This document shows, piece by piece, positions 44,752 through 55,900 of a DNA stretch of 64,000 bases. The notes beneath the pieces were generated by a model. It was not told where the DNA came from, did not search any database, and was given only the letters and a program-made list of their open reading frames with translations. This DNA comes from Sophora flavescens (lineage: Eukaryota > Streptophyta > Magnoliopsida > Fabales > Fabaceae): contig CM061062.1 in assembly GCA_030762895.1 (NCBI GenBank), forward strand, positions 291,072,985 through 291,136,984. Reading direction: 5' to 3'. The first letter of the stretch is position 1; each line of letters starts with the position of its first letter. A program made the translations under genes and the position numbers.

Positions 44752-45146
44752 ATGATGATGGTTCCATCCGGCAGTCGTATCTTCATATTTTCGCTACTTT
44801 TACTTGTTTCTGTTGTGGCTGTAAGTTGGGCGATGGGATTGATTTACAAGTGCATTGTAAATCCAAAGACGATGACCTAGGTGTTCATCATCTCGCCTAC
44901 CAAGCTGAGTATGGGTTTTCATTTCGTCCTAGCGTTTTTGGAATCACTTTATTTTTCTGTGGCATGGAATGGGATGGTAAATTACATTGGTTTGACATTA
45001 ACGACGATTCGAGAGATGGTACACTATGTACAAATTGCACCTGGGGCATACAGAAGGATCATCCATGCAGGTTTAAAAAGAAAACCCAAGAGTTCGATAT
45101 CTGCTACCCTTGGAATCCAAATACCCCAAAGTATAATCTCTATTAA
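44752..45146 (+). pseudogene. S-protein homolog (self-incompatibility S1 family), frameshifted
   Basis: Three ATGs at 44752-44760 open a frame with a signal-peptide-like core (RIFIFSLLLLVSVVAVSW) that stops at a TAG at 44878-44880. The S1 domain lies in another frame (about 44829-45146): IDLQVHCKSKDDDLGVHHLA, FSFRPSVFGITLFFCGMEWD, CTNCTWGIQKD and DICYPWNP, with the family's cysteines. Family members are small secreted proteins; the poppy PrsS protein is the pollen-rejection signal and most others are uncharacterised. The first beta strand between signal and domain is absent, consistent with a small deletion that changed frame. GTAAGT at 44821 resembles a splice donor, but no suitable acceptor precedes the domain. 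Single-base assembly error cannot be excluded. Confidence 0.8.
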
Positions 45147-46319
45147 TATCAGCATATATGAAGATTATAATTTTATATTTAATAAAGCGCTAGCTTCCCT
45201 ATCTTTTTTGATTTGTTATTGTCTTTCGGGTTTATTTTTGTTATGAAATTCAAGTTATCCTCCAATGAGTTTGTTATTTTTCTTTAGTAAAAGAAATTAT
45301 ATAAAAAATTCGTAATTCTTGCAAGGGCCCTTAACTCTTGCTACAATTCATGTCTTCAACTTTCAAGTCATAAACAATTTTTTACTGATGAATTAGTATT
45401 CAAATTCATTCCATTAATCCCTTGTACTTTTTTTCTTTTTCAAAGTAGCGCATCTTTGCAAGAATCATGTGGCAGCTGTGCTGGATAAACCAGAGGAAAA
45501 GATGTATCACTTGAATTTTTTTTATAACATGTTTCACTTGAAAATTGTGCGTATGTATAAAATTATAAATTATTAATATTTCTTAAATATTCATAAAAAT
45601 AGTTTCTTTCCTTCTTTATTTTCCTTCAAAATGTTCCAGTTGTCATTAAAACGGATTTGAATTATGCAAATATAGAGTGGTGCTACAGCCTACAGTCACT
45701 TACAACTGTCTTTCTACAATCCTCACTAAAAAACTTGTAATTTTTCAAAAATAATAGAATTTTGACAAGTTAGTAGAGCGCATAAATAGGAAACTGGAAT
45801 CTCACCAATAATCTCTCGTTGGATTTTGTATCTGTAATTGTGAATAAAGTACCTTTTTTGTCTAAACCCAGTGTATTCCAACGCTGCTGTCAACGAAGGA
45901 CTAATCACTGTTTGCGGAGGCTTGGTTTGAATAAAGTACTTCGAGTGTGAAATTAATTATGTGAAGAGTGAAAATTGAAAAATGTTAAATACCTCAAGAA
46001 TCCTAAAAATTAGCAAGTATTTAGTGTATTGCACGAGTTTTTCTTTTTAATTAATACATATGTAAAACAAGTAAAATAAAAGGAAAATAAAATAAAATTA
46101 TAAATAATATATAATACATAATTCAAGTAGAATCTTAAGAAAAATATAAATTAACAGACAATATGTTTATATTTAAAGAAAGATAAGACAATTAATTAAA
46201 AATTAATTTAAATATAAAAAATTATAAGTTAAGAATGACATTTCTCATTTTATAAATTAGAGAAGCCAAAAAGATTTTATCACTCTTAAGTCACTAAATA
46301 ATCAAATGCGTCATTTAAG
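45147..46319. other. AT-rich intergenic DNA
   Basis: No convincing gene or known repeat on either strand. Confidence 0.6.
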
Positions 46320-46481
46320 TTATAACTTTCTAAATAATATATTTTATAAATATTTTTTTGGATTCTGAATATGATTCTATCATATTCCACTCTTCCCATA
46401 TCCAGAATCCAAAAAAAAAAAATTAGTCAAAAAAAAGAATCCAAAAAAAAATTTATAAAATATTTTGTTTAGAAAGTTATA
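46320..46481. mobile_element. Foldback (MITE-like) element
   Basis: Arms of about 45 bp (46321-46365 and 46437-46481), starting TTATAACTTTCTAA and ending TTAGAAAGTTATAA, surround a ~70-bp loop with a second inverted GGATTCTG/CAGAATCC pair. The whole can form a long hairpin. No transposase and no clear target duplication were found. Confidence 0.55.
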
Positions 46482-46978
46482 AAATAAATTTGGGAAGAGA
46501 TATTGGGTAATTAATTTTTGGTGGGAAGGGATATTGATATAGAAAGGTGAATCCAAACAAATAAATAGGAGAGAAATAATTAATTTTTTCAAAAAAAATC
46601 ATAATTAATTAATGAGTTTATCATAATTAATTAACAATAGGTTGATTATGAGTAATTAATGAGTCTTATCCTATACAACATTGTATAGGTTAGAAGAGAA
46701 ATTGGTTGAAATTCATGGGGGTCATACAAAATTCTAGTGGGACCCACATGAATATCAAAAGGAGTGTGTTGGAGTGTGTGTTAAAAAGTGTGTTGCTAGC
46801 ACTCCTCTTATGAGTAATGATATTTTTAAGTATTTCAACGAAGAATTTTAACTGAATGCAAATATTTTCTTTTTATAAATGAAGCTATTAAGTAATTAAG
46901 TTTTTCTTTTTTTGAACGAAAAGAGTAATATTGGTTTTTTTTTTTGAAGGCGAATAATATTGTTAATCCTTATAGATG
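46482..46978. other. AT-rich intergenic DNA
   Basis: No gene. The part 46680-46810 (AAAGTGTGTTGCTAGCACTC) resembles ends of short inverted-repeat elements, but I found no partner end. Confidence 0.5.
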
Positions 46979-46993
46979 ATTGATATTTTCAAA

Positions 46994-47622
46994 AATTACT
47001 CAACTTCCAAATACAATTTAAAAGCTACACTGTGCTAATTTTTCTCATCATTTTCTCTCTAACTTCAAACTCTCTCCCTTCTCTCTACACACAGTCACGT
47101 GCCACCATTAGAGGGGCTGGTTTTGAGCCATTTTTTGGCTTAGAATCACCCCTTTACTTCGTTTTTTCCCCATTTTATCTAAATAAGTGGTTTTTCCACA
47201 TAGATCTGGTTTTTTTTTTCTTCGTGTTTTTCATGTTTTTTGTCTTCTGTGGGCAGCGGTATTGTTGTTTGTCGTCTTGGTGAGGCGTTGTTTGATTTCC
47301 CGTCTTGGCGCGGTGTTTGTTTGATTTCCCGTCTTGGTGCGGTATTCGTTTGGTTCAGATTGACAGATTTTCTTCGATCCATCACATATTTGATCAAGAA
47401 TTGGGCGTCAATGTTACAGATCCGGAGACATGGGTATTCCGGTGACTTTGATTTTTCCACTTTTGTAGGCATTTTGATTTTGGCGTGTTATGCTATTAAC
47501 CTGGGTGTTGTGTGTGAGTTTGTTCGCAGATTCAACCTTTTCGGTTTTTAGCGATGTTGGATTTGTGTTGTTCGATGTATTTCATCAATTTGAATGAATG
47601 AATATCTTTTTAGTCAAAAAAA
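46994..47622 (+). mobile_element. LINE-mobilised 629-bp insertion
   Basis: Flanked by a 15-bp direct repeat ATTGATATTTTCAAA (46979-46993 and 47623-47637) and ending in GTC followed by an A tail. This is target-primed insertion, as for LINEs and SINEs. The start has pyrimidine-rich CTCTCTCCCTTCTCTC and CACGTGCCACC, like a transcript leader. The 3' part has GAATGAATGAATATC, as in plant L1 tails. No long ORF, RT, or tRNA-like A and B boxes, so it may be an internally deleted LINE or a processed transcript. Confidence 0.7.
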
Positions 47623-47646
47623 ATTGATATTTTCAAATTGGAAAGT

Positions 47647-48442
47647 AAACGATTCAATATTAAATAAAACAAGTTAAAGAAATTAAATAAATTTTAAAAT
47701 AATTTAACATATTAATCTGAGTAATTAGAGAAATTATTAGAATGATTCGTAAGAAGGATACTTCTCCTAATTTTCATTTGTTGTATCAGTTCATTCCTTA
47801 TCAAATATGTGATAATGAGAATTAATCGTGGTGCTCATTTCACACCAAATCCGATTTTATTACTTAATACTTTTTGATTACTATTATTCTTTAAAGTTGG
47901 GTAAAATAAGTTCTTTTATGCTTTTAAAACTTTAATAATGGGATAATATTAAACGATTCAATTTAAATAAAAAGGTAAATAAATTAAAGAAATTTTAAAA
48001 TAATTTAACATATTAATCAATGAGTAATTAGAGAAATTATTAGAATAACCAAGTTGGCGTGAGTGGTTAAAAGCCTCTCACCCCTTAACCAAAATCTCGA
48101 GTTCGAGTCTTGAGTATGGAAAAAATCTCAGCTGGGAGGGATGCCACCCATCGAGGTCCCGAAGAAACTCTCGAGGGAGATTAGTTCCTATCTTAGGTTG
48201 GCGGTGAGATACTCCTCGAAGTAGATAAAAAAGAAAAAATTATTAGAATGACTCGTTAGAATGATATTTTCCTAATTTTCATTTGTCGTATCAGTTCATT
48301 CCTTATCAAATACTATGTGATAATGAGAATTAATTGTGGTGCTCATTTCACACCAAATCAGATTTTATTACTTAATACTTTTTTATTACTATTATTCTTT
48401 AAAGTTGGGTAAAATAAGTTCTTTTATGCTTTAAAAACTTTA
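47647..48442. repeat. Tandem duplication of ~290 bp, second copy with SINE
   Basis: Copy 1 (47647-47935) and copy 2 (47951-48442) share AAACGATTCAAT... and end ...TTTTATGCTTTAAAA. Copy 2 is longer only because of the SINE at 48047-48236 and its target duplication. Confidence 0.85.
48047..48236 (+). mobile_element. tRNA-derived SINE with target duplications
   Basis: 190 bp between AAATTATTAGAAT repeats (48034-48046 and 48237-48249). The head has an A-box-like TGGCGTGAGTGG (48055-48066) and a B box GAGTTCGAGTC (48099-48109) for Pol III. A GC-richer body and an A-rich tail follow. The empty site survives in copy 1 of the tandem duplication (about 47725-47755), which confirms insertion. Confidence 0.9.
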
Positions 48443-48609
48443 GGCTATGTTGGGAGGATGGGGTAGGATGGTTAGTAATGGAGTGGAGTGGTGTAAATCA
48501 ATTAATCCATTGTTTGAGTGGAGTGGTGTATGTTATCAGCATTTATCTTTTTTTTTTTTTGATTAGCATTTATCTAATTTAATAGTCATATATCAACCAT
48601 TTCAGTAAT

Positions 48610-49070
48610 ACAAAATAAACATTGCCTACATATCATCTACTCAAATTGTTTTTTTTTTGTTTACCATCTTCTCAAATTGTTATTGATCCATTCTTCCAAA
48701 TTGCTATGACAAATGAATTCACAATGGTTTTACACAATTACGTAATAGAGTATCCAAATTGTGTGTCCAAATATCTTTACTCTTTCTCTATCACCGAGAC
48801 ATCTTTGACTTTTGTTATTGAAGTTTTGATTCGTTGATCAGTTTTATCCAAATTAAATTCCGTCTATAAATAATTAAGGGTTCGTTAGTTACATAATTTT
48901 CATATAAAATAATGCTTAGATCATATTTTAGTGATTATCAAATAAATTAAAAGTTAATTTATATTTTTTTACTATCATAAATAATGCTTAGAATTTTCAT
49001 ATTTTTTTGTCCTTGACCAGGAGTATCCCCCGCCGAAAGCGGGAACTAATCTCTTGCGGGGGAATGAATG
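48610..49070. repeat. Second copy of the 19498 segment, with truncated SINE
   Basis: Matches 19498-19963. The SINE part (49002-49070) breaks off inside the body and passes directly into LTR E2 at a short shared ATGA word. 48443-48609 to its left is low-copy AT-rich DNA without a gene. Confidence 0.8.
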
Positions 49071-49255
49071 AGTCAAAAAGTGAAGAGTCGCTCAGGGCAG
49101 AACCCATCACGGCCTAGCCGTGAAGGCTGTCACGGTCGTGACGGGCGCACGAGTTATAAAAGGACCTCTGGGCAGAACAGAAAGGGCATTCATAAAACCT
49201 AAAAAGATACTCTCTTCTGCTGTGGATGCTGGGCAACCTTCCATGGAGTCCCTTC

Positions 49256-52200
49256 TGTAACACCCTACTTTTTATTTTCCGATTTTTATTTTTTCAGTAA
49301 AAATATTTTCGCTGTATTAACCGGTATAAATGTATTTATTTATATTTTCATACGAGTTCATGGAGATTGATTTTTATGAAATAAAAATCATATCCATATT
49401 CTATTTTAGGGTAGAAGCTTACGATAAAAATTTGGGTTGAAAATTCAGACGGAACCCGGTCTGCGTTTTCACTGACAGTATAATTTTACTGAGCAGAAAA
49501 CCTAATTTTGACTCGTGAACGAAATGATTTATATTTAAATCATATTTCTAACGAGTTTGGTTGTTTTGAAAATTTTCAACCGAAAATAAAATATTACGCT
49601 TTTTACGGGCGTAAAACCCTAATCGGGAAACCGACGGAGTCGAGAAGGGAAGTGCAGAAACCCGTCAAGAGATCGGGACAATGAGTCATACATGATGACT
49701 CATGGAGGATGAGTCACTAAGCATTTATGAGCATTAAATGCAAGTAATCATGACATTTAGGTAAAAAGACCAAAATACCCCCAAGCTTTCGCGGGTATTA
49801 ACAAGACGCATTTACGCACTCTTAACCACTCATTTTACGTGGTTGAAAACCTCCCAAATCTCTACAATTTCGTGCATCCACCTCCAATAAATATTACCTA
49901 TTTCATTTTGCTTTCGTTTCATTATTTTTCTCTCAAAAACTGAAATCGCGTAAACGACTTTGCGTGCGACGGAATTTAGCGGAACCGCTATGGATAAGAT
50001 CGATGACTCATTGGTGAGTCATTTTGTGTGGCCCAAAATCAGCCACACCTCCATCAAATGTGAGCCACATATTATTAACCATGGTTAGCCAAAATAACCT
50101 TAGTTAAGTTAATTATAACCTTAGTTAAGTTAATTATAACCTTAGTTAAGCTTATATTAATTTAATAATCACAAAACCCATTAAACCAATTCCTTTTAAC
50201 CAAACAAGGAATAATATTACTCCTATAAATACCCCAAAACCGTGGCCTCCCTCACCATTTCACTCATCTTCTTCATTCTCTTCATCTTCCCCACCAACTA
50301 AGTTACAAAACCCTAAGAACACCGAATTCCCACCAAACATATGACCCTCTTCCTTTCTGAAACTCGGAAAACACTCAACATAAAAGTTGTTCCTCTTTCT
50401 CTCTTCTTTCCAACAAGCTAAAGATCATCAAAAACGGATAAGTGGATTGGGAGAAAGGATCAAAATACAGAAACTGCCCAGAATTCCCAGCAACCCACGA
50501 AACAGCATAAAGAAGGCCCTTTTCACCCCTGTTATGATCCGAACCAAATGAAACCTTAAACATCAAAGTTGTTCCTTTTCTTCTTATCTTTCTATCAAGC
50601 CAAAGTTCGTGATTTTTGGATGAGTATATTGTGAGATACACTCACAATACCATCACACCCTCAAGCTGTCCAGTTTTCAACATAGTGAAGGTTGATCATT
50701 TTCTTCATTTCTTCAATCTTCAAGAGGTAAAAGCTCATCTCCTTGATCATATAAGCTTTCATATTCATGTATTTATCATGTTTATGCCATAAATCATATT
50801 TTTCCATTCCTAGATCTAGAACTTCAAATAATTCTAGAAAATTGTAGAAAAATCCTTTTAATGTGAAACCAATTTCTATGATCTTGTGATGTCTTCCACT
50901 TTCATTATCCAAGAGATTGAATCCAACTAAATTTCCTAGCCTATTTTCCTAATATGGGCCGAAACCCTAACCCTAAAGGTTAGAGGATTTTGTTTCAAAT
51001 TTTAGTCTTGTAATAAGTAATCTATGTTAGTTAAGACTCTAGTAACTAGGATCCAAAAGATAGCATTAAGAAGATAATCCTAAACCTATTTTCTAAGTCT
51101 TGGCCGAACCTAGCCCTAAAGTGTCATAGATGGTTGTTAGTTGAATAATTATAGTTATGTTGTTTGAATGAAGGTGGTTGTGTTAACTTGTGGCGGGATA
51201 ACGAGGATCGTTGTGTACGTGTTTTCGGTGCTAACTCAGGTGGGGGAAAGAATCATTCTACCGTCGGAATCGATAAGTAGCATATTATATAATAATTGTG
51301 TAGGGCGACCTAAACCCTACTAGTAGTTGAGTAACCGACAAGATCAAAATCACATTGAAAACCTTTTCTGTAAAACAAATGGTGATTCGGGATTGTAGGT
51401 TTATCGACATTAAGGTTGATTTTATGATATTGAGGATGTTTGGCTTTATTTATTATTTGATCCGATTGTGATATGCTTGGCTGTGATAATTTGTTTTAAG
51501 TGATATTTTATGGTGTTTGATTATTTTATTGATATTATGTTGATATTTATTTACCGTTGATGGATGATTTGCTTTTATTATTTATATCGAATTGATACTT
51601 TATGATATGGATGTTAATATGCTGTTTTGAGGTTGGAATGGTATATGTCCGGGTAATTTACGGCTAAGGAAAAACTTGGTATTTAAGCGTGTTTATCACC
51701 ACCTCTTTTTCCTGGGAAGTTATCCAGGTATACTATTCGTAGTTCTTAAATTTGGTGATTTTTATTCGTTGAATGATATTTTATGATGATTAATATGTTT
51801 ATGTGAGAATGTATTATAGCTTGATGATAATTGAATTGCTTGGTTCAACAATATTCGATATATGGTTAGAGATGATCCGCACTGGTTTTTAATATTGTGC
51901 TTAGCTGATTTTTAAGTAAGGATATGTGTTGTTCGGGAGATAATTGTTTGGGTGAGAGAATAAAGGTGATTTAGAGGTGCCTAGCCTAATTAAGTGGTTT
52001 TATCTAAGAGGAAAAAGGTGTTGAGACTTTGATGAAAGGTTGAGGTACTAGGTTGTTATTGATAAAAGTCAGTGAGAATCATGTGTTGCATTGTTGTTCA
52101 TAACCGTGTATTTGAGATACACGAGGTCCGAAGTTCTTGTAGACCGTTCCAAATTAGAATTTAAGTTGTGCAGCTATAGTGTCATTGCTTTGCATGAGCA

Positions 52201-53024
52201 CCCTTGACAGAGTGAGAGAGAGAATCAGGGTGTGCACCGACGATACAGTTGCAGCTATAGTGTCATTGCTTTGCATGAGCATTCTTACCATGGATAAGAA
52301 TGTGCACCGGCGTGGGGAACGTGTCACTTGGGCGACTGACTGGCATCCCTAACGAGGGATGTGTGACAGGAGTAGTAGTGGCCACATCAGCATAAAGGTC
52401 TAGTTGCATGAGTTGAAGGGTAGAGGATGATATATTGAATTGAGGATGATTGTTGATTTTGAATGATGCGTGTTTGTGACTATTATTGTATTATATGCTA
52501 TGAATCTTTTCCACTTATGATGATAGAACTGTTTCTTATCTCCCTATTTCTGTATTTTTGTGTATGTCTACTTTGTTACGTTAGAAGACCGGATGAAGGA
52601 ATATGTTGCTTGAGGAGATGGATGTAACTCCATACGAGACGGAGATTGTTGAAGAGTTGAACGACGCCCGTATGAAGTCGATTTGAAGAACCATCTACCG
52701 ATCCCGATAATGTAGCGTAGTAAGTTTAGGGCCGTGAGTCATATAAGACGTTTCTTGCTTTGATTAGTTATAAGAATGTTTGTATAAATAAGTACCGGTG
52801 TGGGATCCTACTGAGAGGATACCCTAAACCATGTTGTGTAAAATAAAGAATAATTATGTGTGTATTTATGTAATATAGTTTTGGTGTGTTTTGTATTTGT
52901 AGAAGTTATATGATTATTATTTAAGTTTTAATTTTTACGTATTTTCAACGATGGAAGCGCGATTAAGTAAATAAATATTAAGGTTTTAATGTAATAATAC
53001 GATGGGGCACAACGGGGTGTCTCA
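49256..53024 (+). repeat. 5' LTR of element G
   Basis: TGTAACACCC to GGGGTGTCTCA, 3769 bp. A TATA box is at about 50221 (CTATAAATACCCC). A ~22-bp unit (AACCTTAGTTAAGTTAATTA) is repeated three times at 50096-50155. An 81-bp tandem duplication (units from 52170 and 52251) has a stem-loop in each unit. Confidence 0.95.
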
Positions 53025-53029
53025 TTTGG

Positions 53030-53041
53030 TGGTATCAGAGC
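53030..53041 (+). other. Primer-binding site of element G
   Basis: TGGTATCAGAGC, 5 bp after the LTR end; initiator Met tRNA type. Confidence 0.93.
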
Positions 53042-53254
53042 AGTTCGATTCTAATCGGACTGTGAGGTCTAGGATGTTGTTACTGGCCGTGTCTAGTTGA
53101 GTCCACATCGGATTTTAACTATGCTTAGAAGTTGGGTAGTGTGTCCGAACCCGATGCGATGATTAGCATTAGTATGGCATATGGTATTTATATACCTGTC
53201 TACGTAGTATTATATGTCATACTGATGAGAGAGGATGATTTCTGTTACAGAATC

Positions 53255-54535
53255 ATGGCTCATGAAAGAAGAAATCCGATTATTAGTGACGATAGATCTC
53301 CTGAGGGAACCATTGGGGCTGACAATGGTGAGGTTAATCCTAATGGAAATGGAGGAGAGTCATCTGCGACTCCCAATATCATGGAAACGATAGCTGCTGC
53401 CTTGCTATTTCAAACACGCGAGAATACGAAGATGCTACAAATAAACAAATAGCAGCGAGAAGCGAAGAATCAAATAATGACCATTGAAACTGAAGAGGCA
53501 GAATTGATTACTTTCCTAAAAGGGAAGCCACCACAGTTCCGAGGGGACTATGACCCAAAGAAGGCAGAATGGTGGGTACAAGAGATAGGGAAGATATTTG
53601 ACACCATACGCTGCATGGAGGAGAGGAAAGTGACTTATGCTGCATACATGTTAACTGGAGAAGCAGAGTCTTGGTGGAGAGGTAAGATAAGAATATTGGA
53701 GTTAGAGGGTAGGATTATCTGCTGGCAGTTGTTTACTGAATGCTTCTTCGAGAAGTATTTTCCGAATGTAGTCCGACGTGCGAATGAGAGGAAGTTTACT
53801 AGTCTCCGACAAGGAAACATGACTGTAGGCGATTATGTATCACGCTTTGAGGCTCTGATTAAGTTTTCAGAATTCTATCAGAGATTCCCAGATGAGGATT
53901 GGCAGTGTAGAAGGTTTGAAGAAGGATTGCGACATGAGCTGCGAAGAGCTGTAGTGTATTTAGATATTCAGTGTTTTCCGGAGTTGGTTGATAGTTGCAG
54001 TGCTATAGAAAGCATAGACCAGAGGCAAGATGCTGAGCTGAAACAACCAAGAAGTGGAGGCCCTAATCGATCAGGTTCGCCAAGGAGGGTAGAGAGTGGT
54101 TCTCAAGGGAGACGGGGACCATATACTAAACCGGTGCAGACAGCTGCACCAACACTAGTGGTTAGATCAGATCAACAACAACAAGTCTATGTTTGCTTCG
54201 GATGCAGAGGATCGCATCATTTTAAAGATTGCACGGAAAAACCTAGTTGTTTCCATTGTGGTAAACCAGGTCATTATGCTCGTAAGTGTAGACAGAGAAA
54301 TAGGCATCAGACTGTAGCTGCTGGTAAAGGAGCTGGAAGTTATGGAGGTGAAGCTAGGAGAAGAGATCCAGGAGCAGGTCGCGAGCGCGAGAAGAGCTTA
54401 GCTTGCTTCAGATGCGGAGGAATTCATCATGTTAGAAATTGCAAGGAGAAACCTAGTTGCTTCCACTTGTGGAAAACCTGGTCATATAGCTAGAGATTGC
54501 GATGACAGTGGGTCATTGGGGAATGGTTACGAGTG
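53255..54535 (+). pseudogene. Gag of element G
   Basis: Starts MAHERRNPI. The core has FLKGKPPQFRGDYDPKKAEW, YAAYMLTGEAESWWRG, FFEKYFPNVVRRANERKF and YVSRFEALIKFSEF, followed by a basic linker. Zinc knuckles are CFGCRGSHHFKDC, CFHCGKPGHYARKC, CFRCGGIHHVRNC and a fourth that is frameshifted near 54470. A TAG at 53450-53452 interrupts the frame. Both breaks fall in CAG/CTG contexts where the two LTRs also disagree, so they may be sequencing errors. Gag would form particles and bind RNA. Confidence 0.88.
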
Positions 54536-55886
54536 AGGGGAGCTGAATCTTCTCACTCTGCAGATCTCATATAAGGTATGTGTTTGACATCGAGTGTCAT
54601 ATAGTTGTTAAGAATATGACATTTATTGTAAACACTTGTCGATGAACTTACGGAAGTGGAAATCGTGCTCTTGGTGGGAAAGTCTCGAAGATGGTAACGG
54701 AAATCCGCAAGTTTTGTTAGTTAGTCGGTTGTGGTTTTCATACTTGTTTAAAATCAATTACAGTGAAAGTATAGATTGTTGTGGGATAATTGTTATTAAG
54801 GGAACTTTATCTTAAGTGCTTGATATATTTGGATAGTATGGGTAGTCCTTGAAAATAATAAAGAGATAACGAATTAGTTTGAAGCTTAGCTAGTATATGA
54901 TTGATTTGGTTGAAGCTTTGTAGCCTTTTATTTTTGAGATAATGGCTATAATGATATGTTGTTCTTGTTTAAATGGTGAGTTAGGATTTCTCCTTAAGCT
55001 CTGATGGTTATGGATTACAATTAAGACTTGATTGAGCAACATATAATCTAGGTATAGTACCTAAGTATTGTTTCCCTATAGTAGGATAAATAGGAAGTGA
55101 TGGGAGTTTTGAGATATAGATATGATTGGTAAGATTAAGATCGATGATCGGTGAGTAAGACAATTACTATAAATCAAATGTTGATCGAGGCATAGTATCA
55201 TTATGGAATCTAGGGCAATGATTAGTGATCGTAGTTAAGATGGATTGTATGAGTTTGGGAAGAGTAAACGAAAGTGTATACAGTAATTTCACCTAAGTTG
55301 AATATGAGCTTTCACCTAAGATGAATATGAGCAGAAAAGATGATTTCTGATGTAAATTGAGGTTACTAGAGAAATTCAAATTTGTTAAGTTAGATAATCC
55401 TAACAGGTGTTGATCTTTGATTGCAATTTACGGAGTGTTGAGAGGTTTATTTGGAGATTTGAAAGGTGTGATTTTGATATAATCTAGAATATTGAAATAC
55501 ATTCTAAGGGATTATGACTGTGATTGGATACATGGAGTAGGAAGTTAGGGTAGTTTTGATTGTGGTGTTAATTACGGCTGTTAGATGTTGAAATAAGGTT
55601 TTCTAACGGATCAGTAGTAAGTATAGGAAGGAATTAAGTTTTGATCATGTCCTTTAAGGATGTTAGATCAAGTTGGAAAGGTTAAGAACAATGAATGGAA
55701 TATAGTGAGGGATAAGTTAGAGGATAAATAGAAGGATATAAGAATGAATTCTGTTATGAAGTTACCGCTGTCACCTAGGGGAAAAACAGCGATGAGAAAT
55801 ATAGTGTTGGAGCTTTAGATTAAGATAAGATTACAAGATGATGTCTGGTGTTGATTTAAGAAATTCCGAGGACGGAATTTTTTTCT
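54536..55886 (+). other. Non-coding interior of element G
   Basis: No open frame of note. The place where pol should be holds about 1.35 kb of AT-rich sequence without recognisable RT or integrase remnants, apart from a pol-end-like stretch before the polypurine tract. Confidence 0.75.
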
Positions 55887-55900
55887 AAGAGGGGTAGTAA
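55887..55900 (+). other. Polypurine tract of element G
   Basis: AAGAGGGGTAGTAA directly before the LTR start TGTAACACCC. Confidence 0.85.

Noticed and set aside
44821..44826. GTAAGT as a splice donor in the S-protein homolog.
   Set aside because: No acceptor before the S1 domain; these genes usually lack introns; a frameshifting deletion explains the arrangement better.
47032..47551. Hydrophobic frames within the 629-bp insert.
   Set aside because: Low-complexity T-rich translation, overlapping frames on both strands, no known motif.
50661..50912. Identical 83-codon minus-strand frames at 50661-50912 and 57305-57556.
   Set aside because: They are the same position of the two LTRs of element G, antisense to its transcript; duplication is explained by the LTRs.
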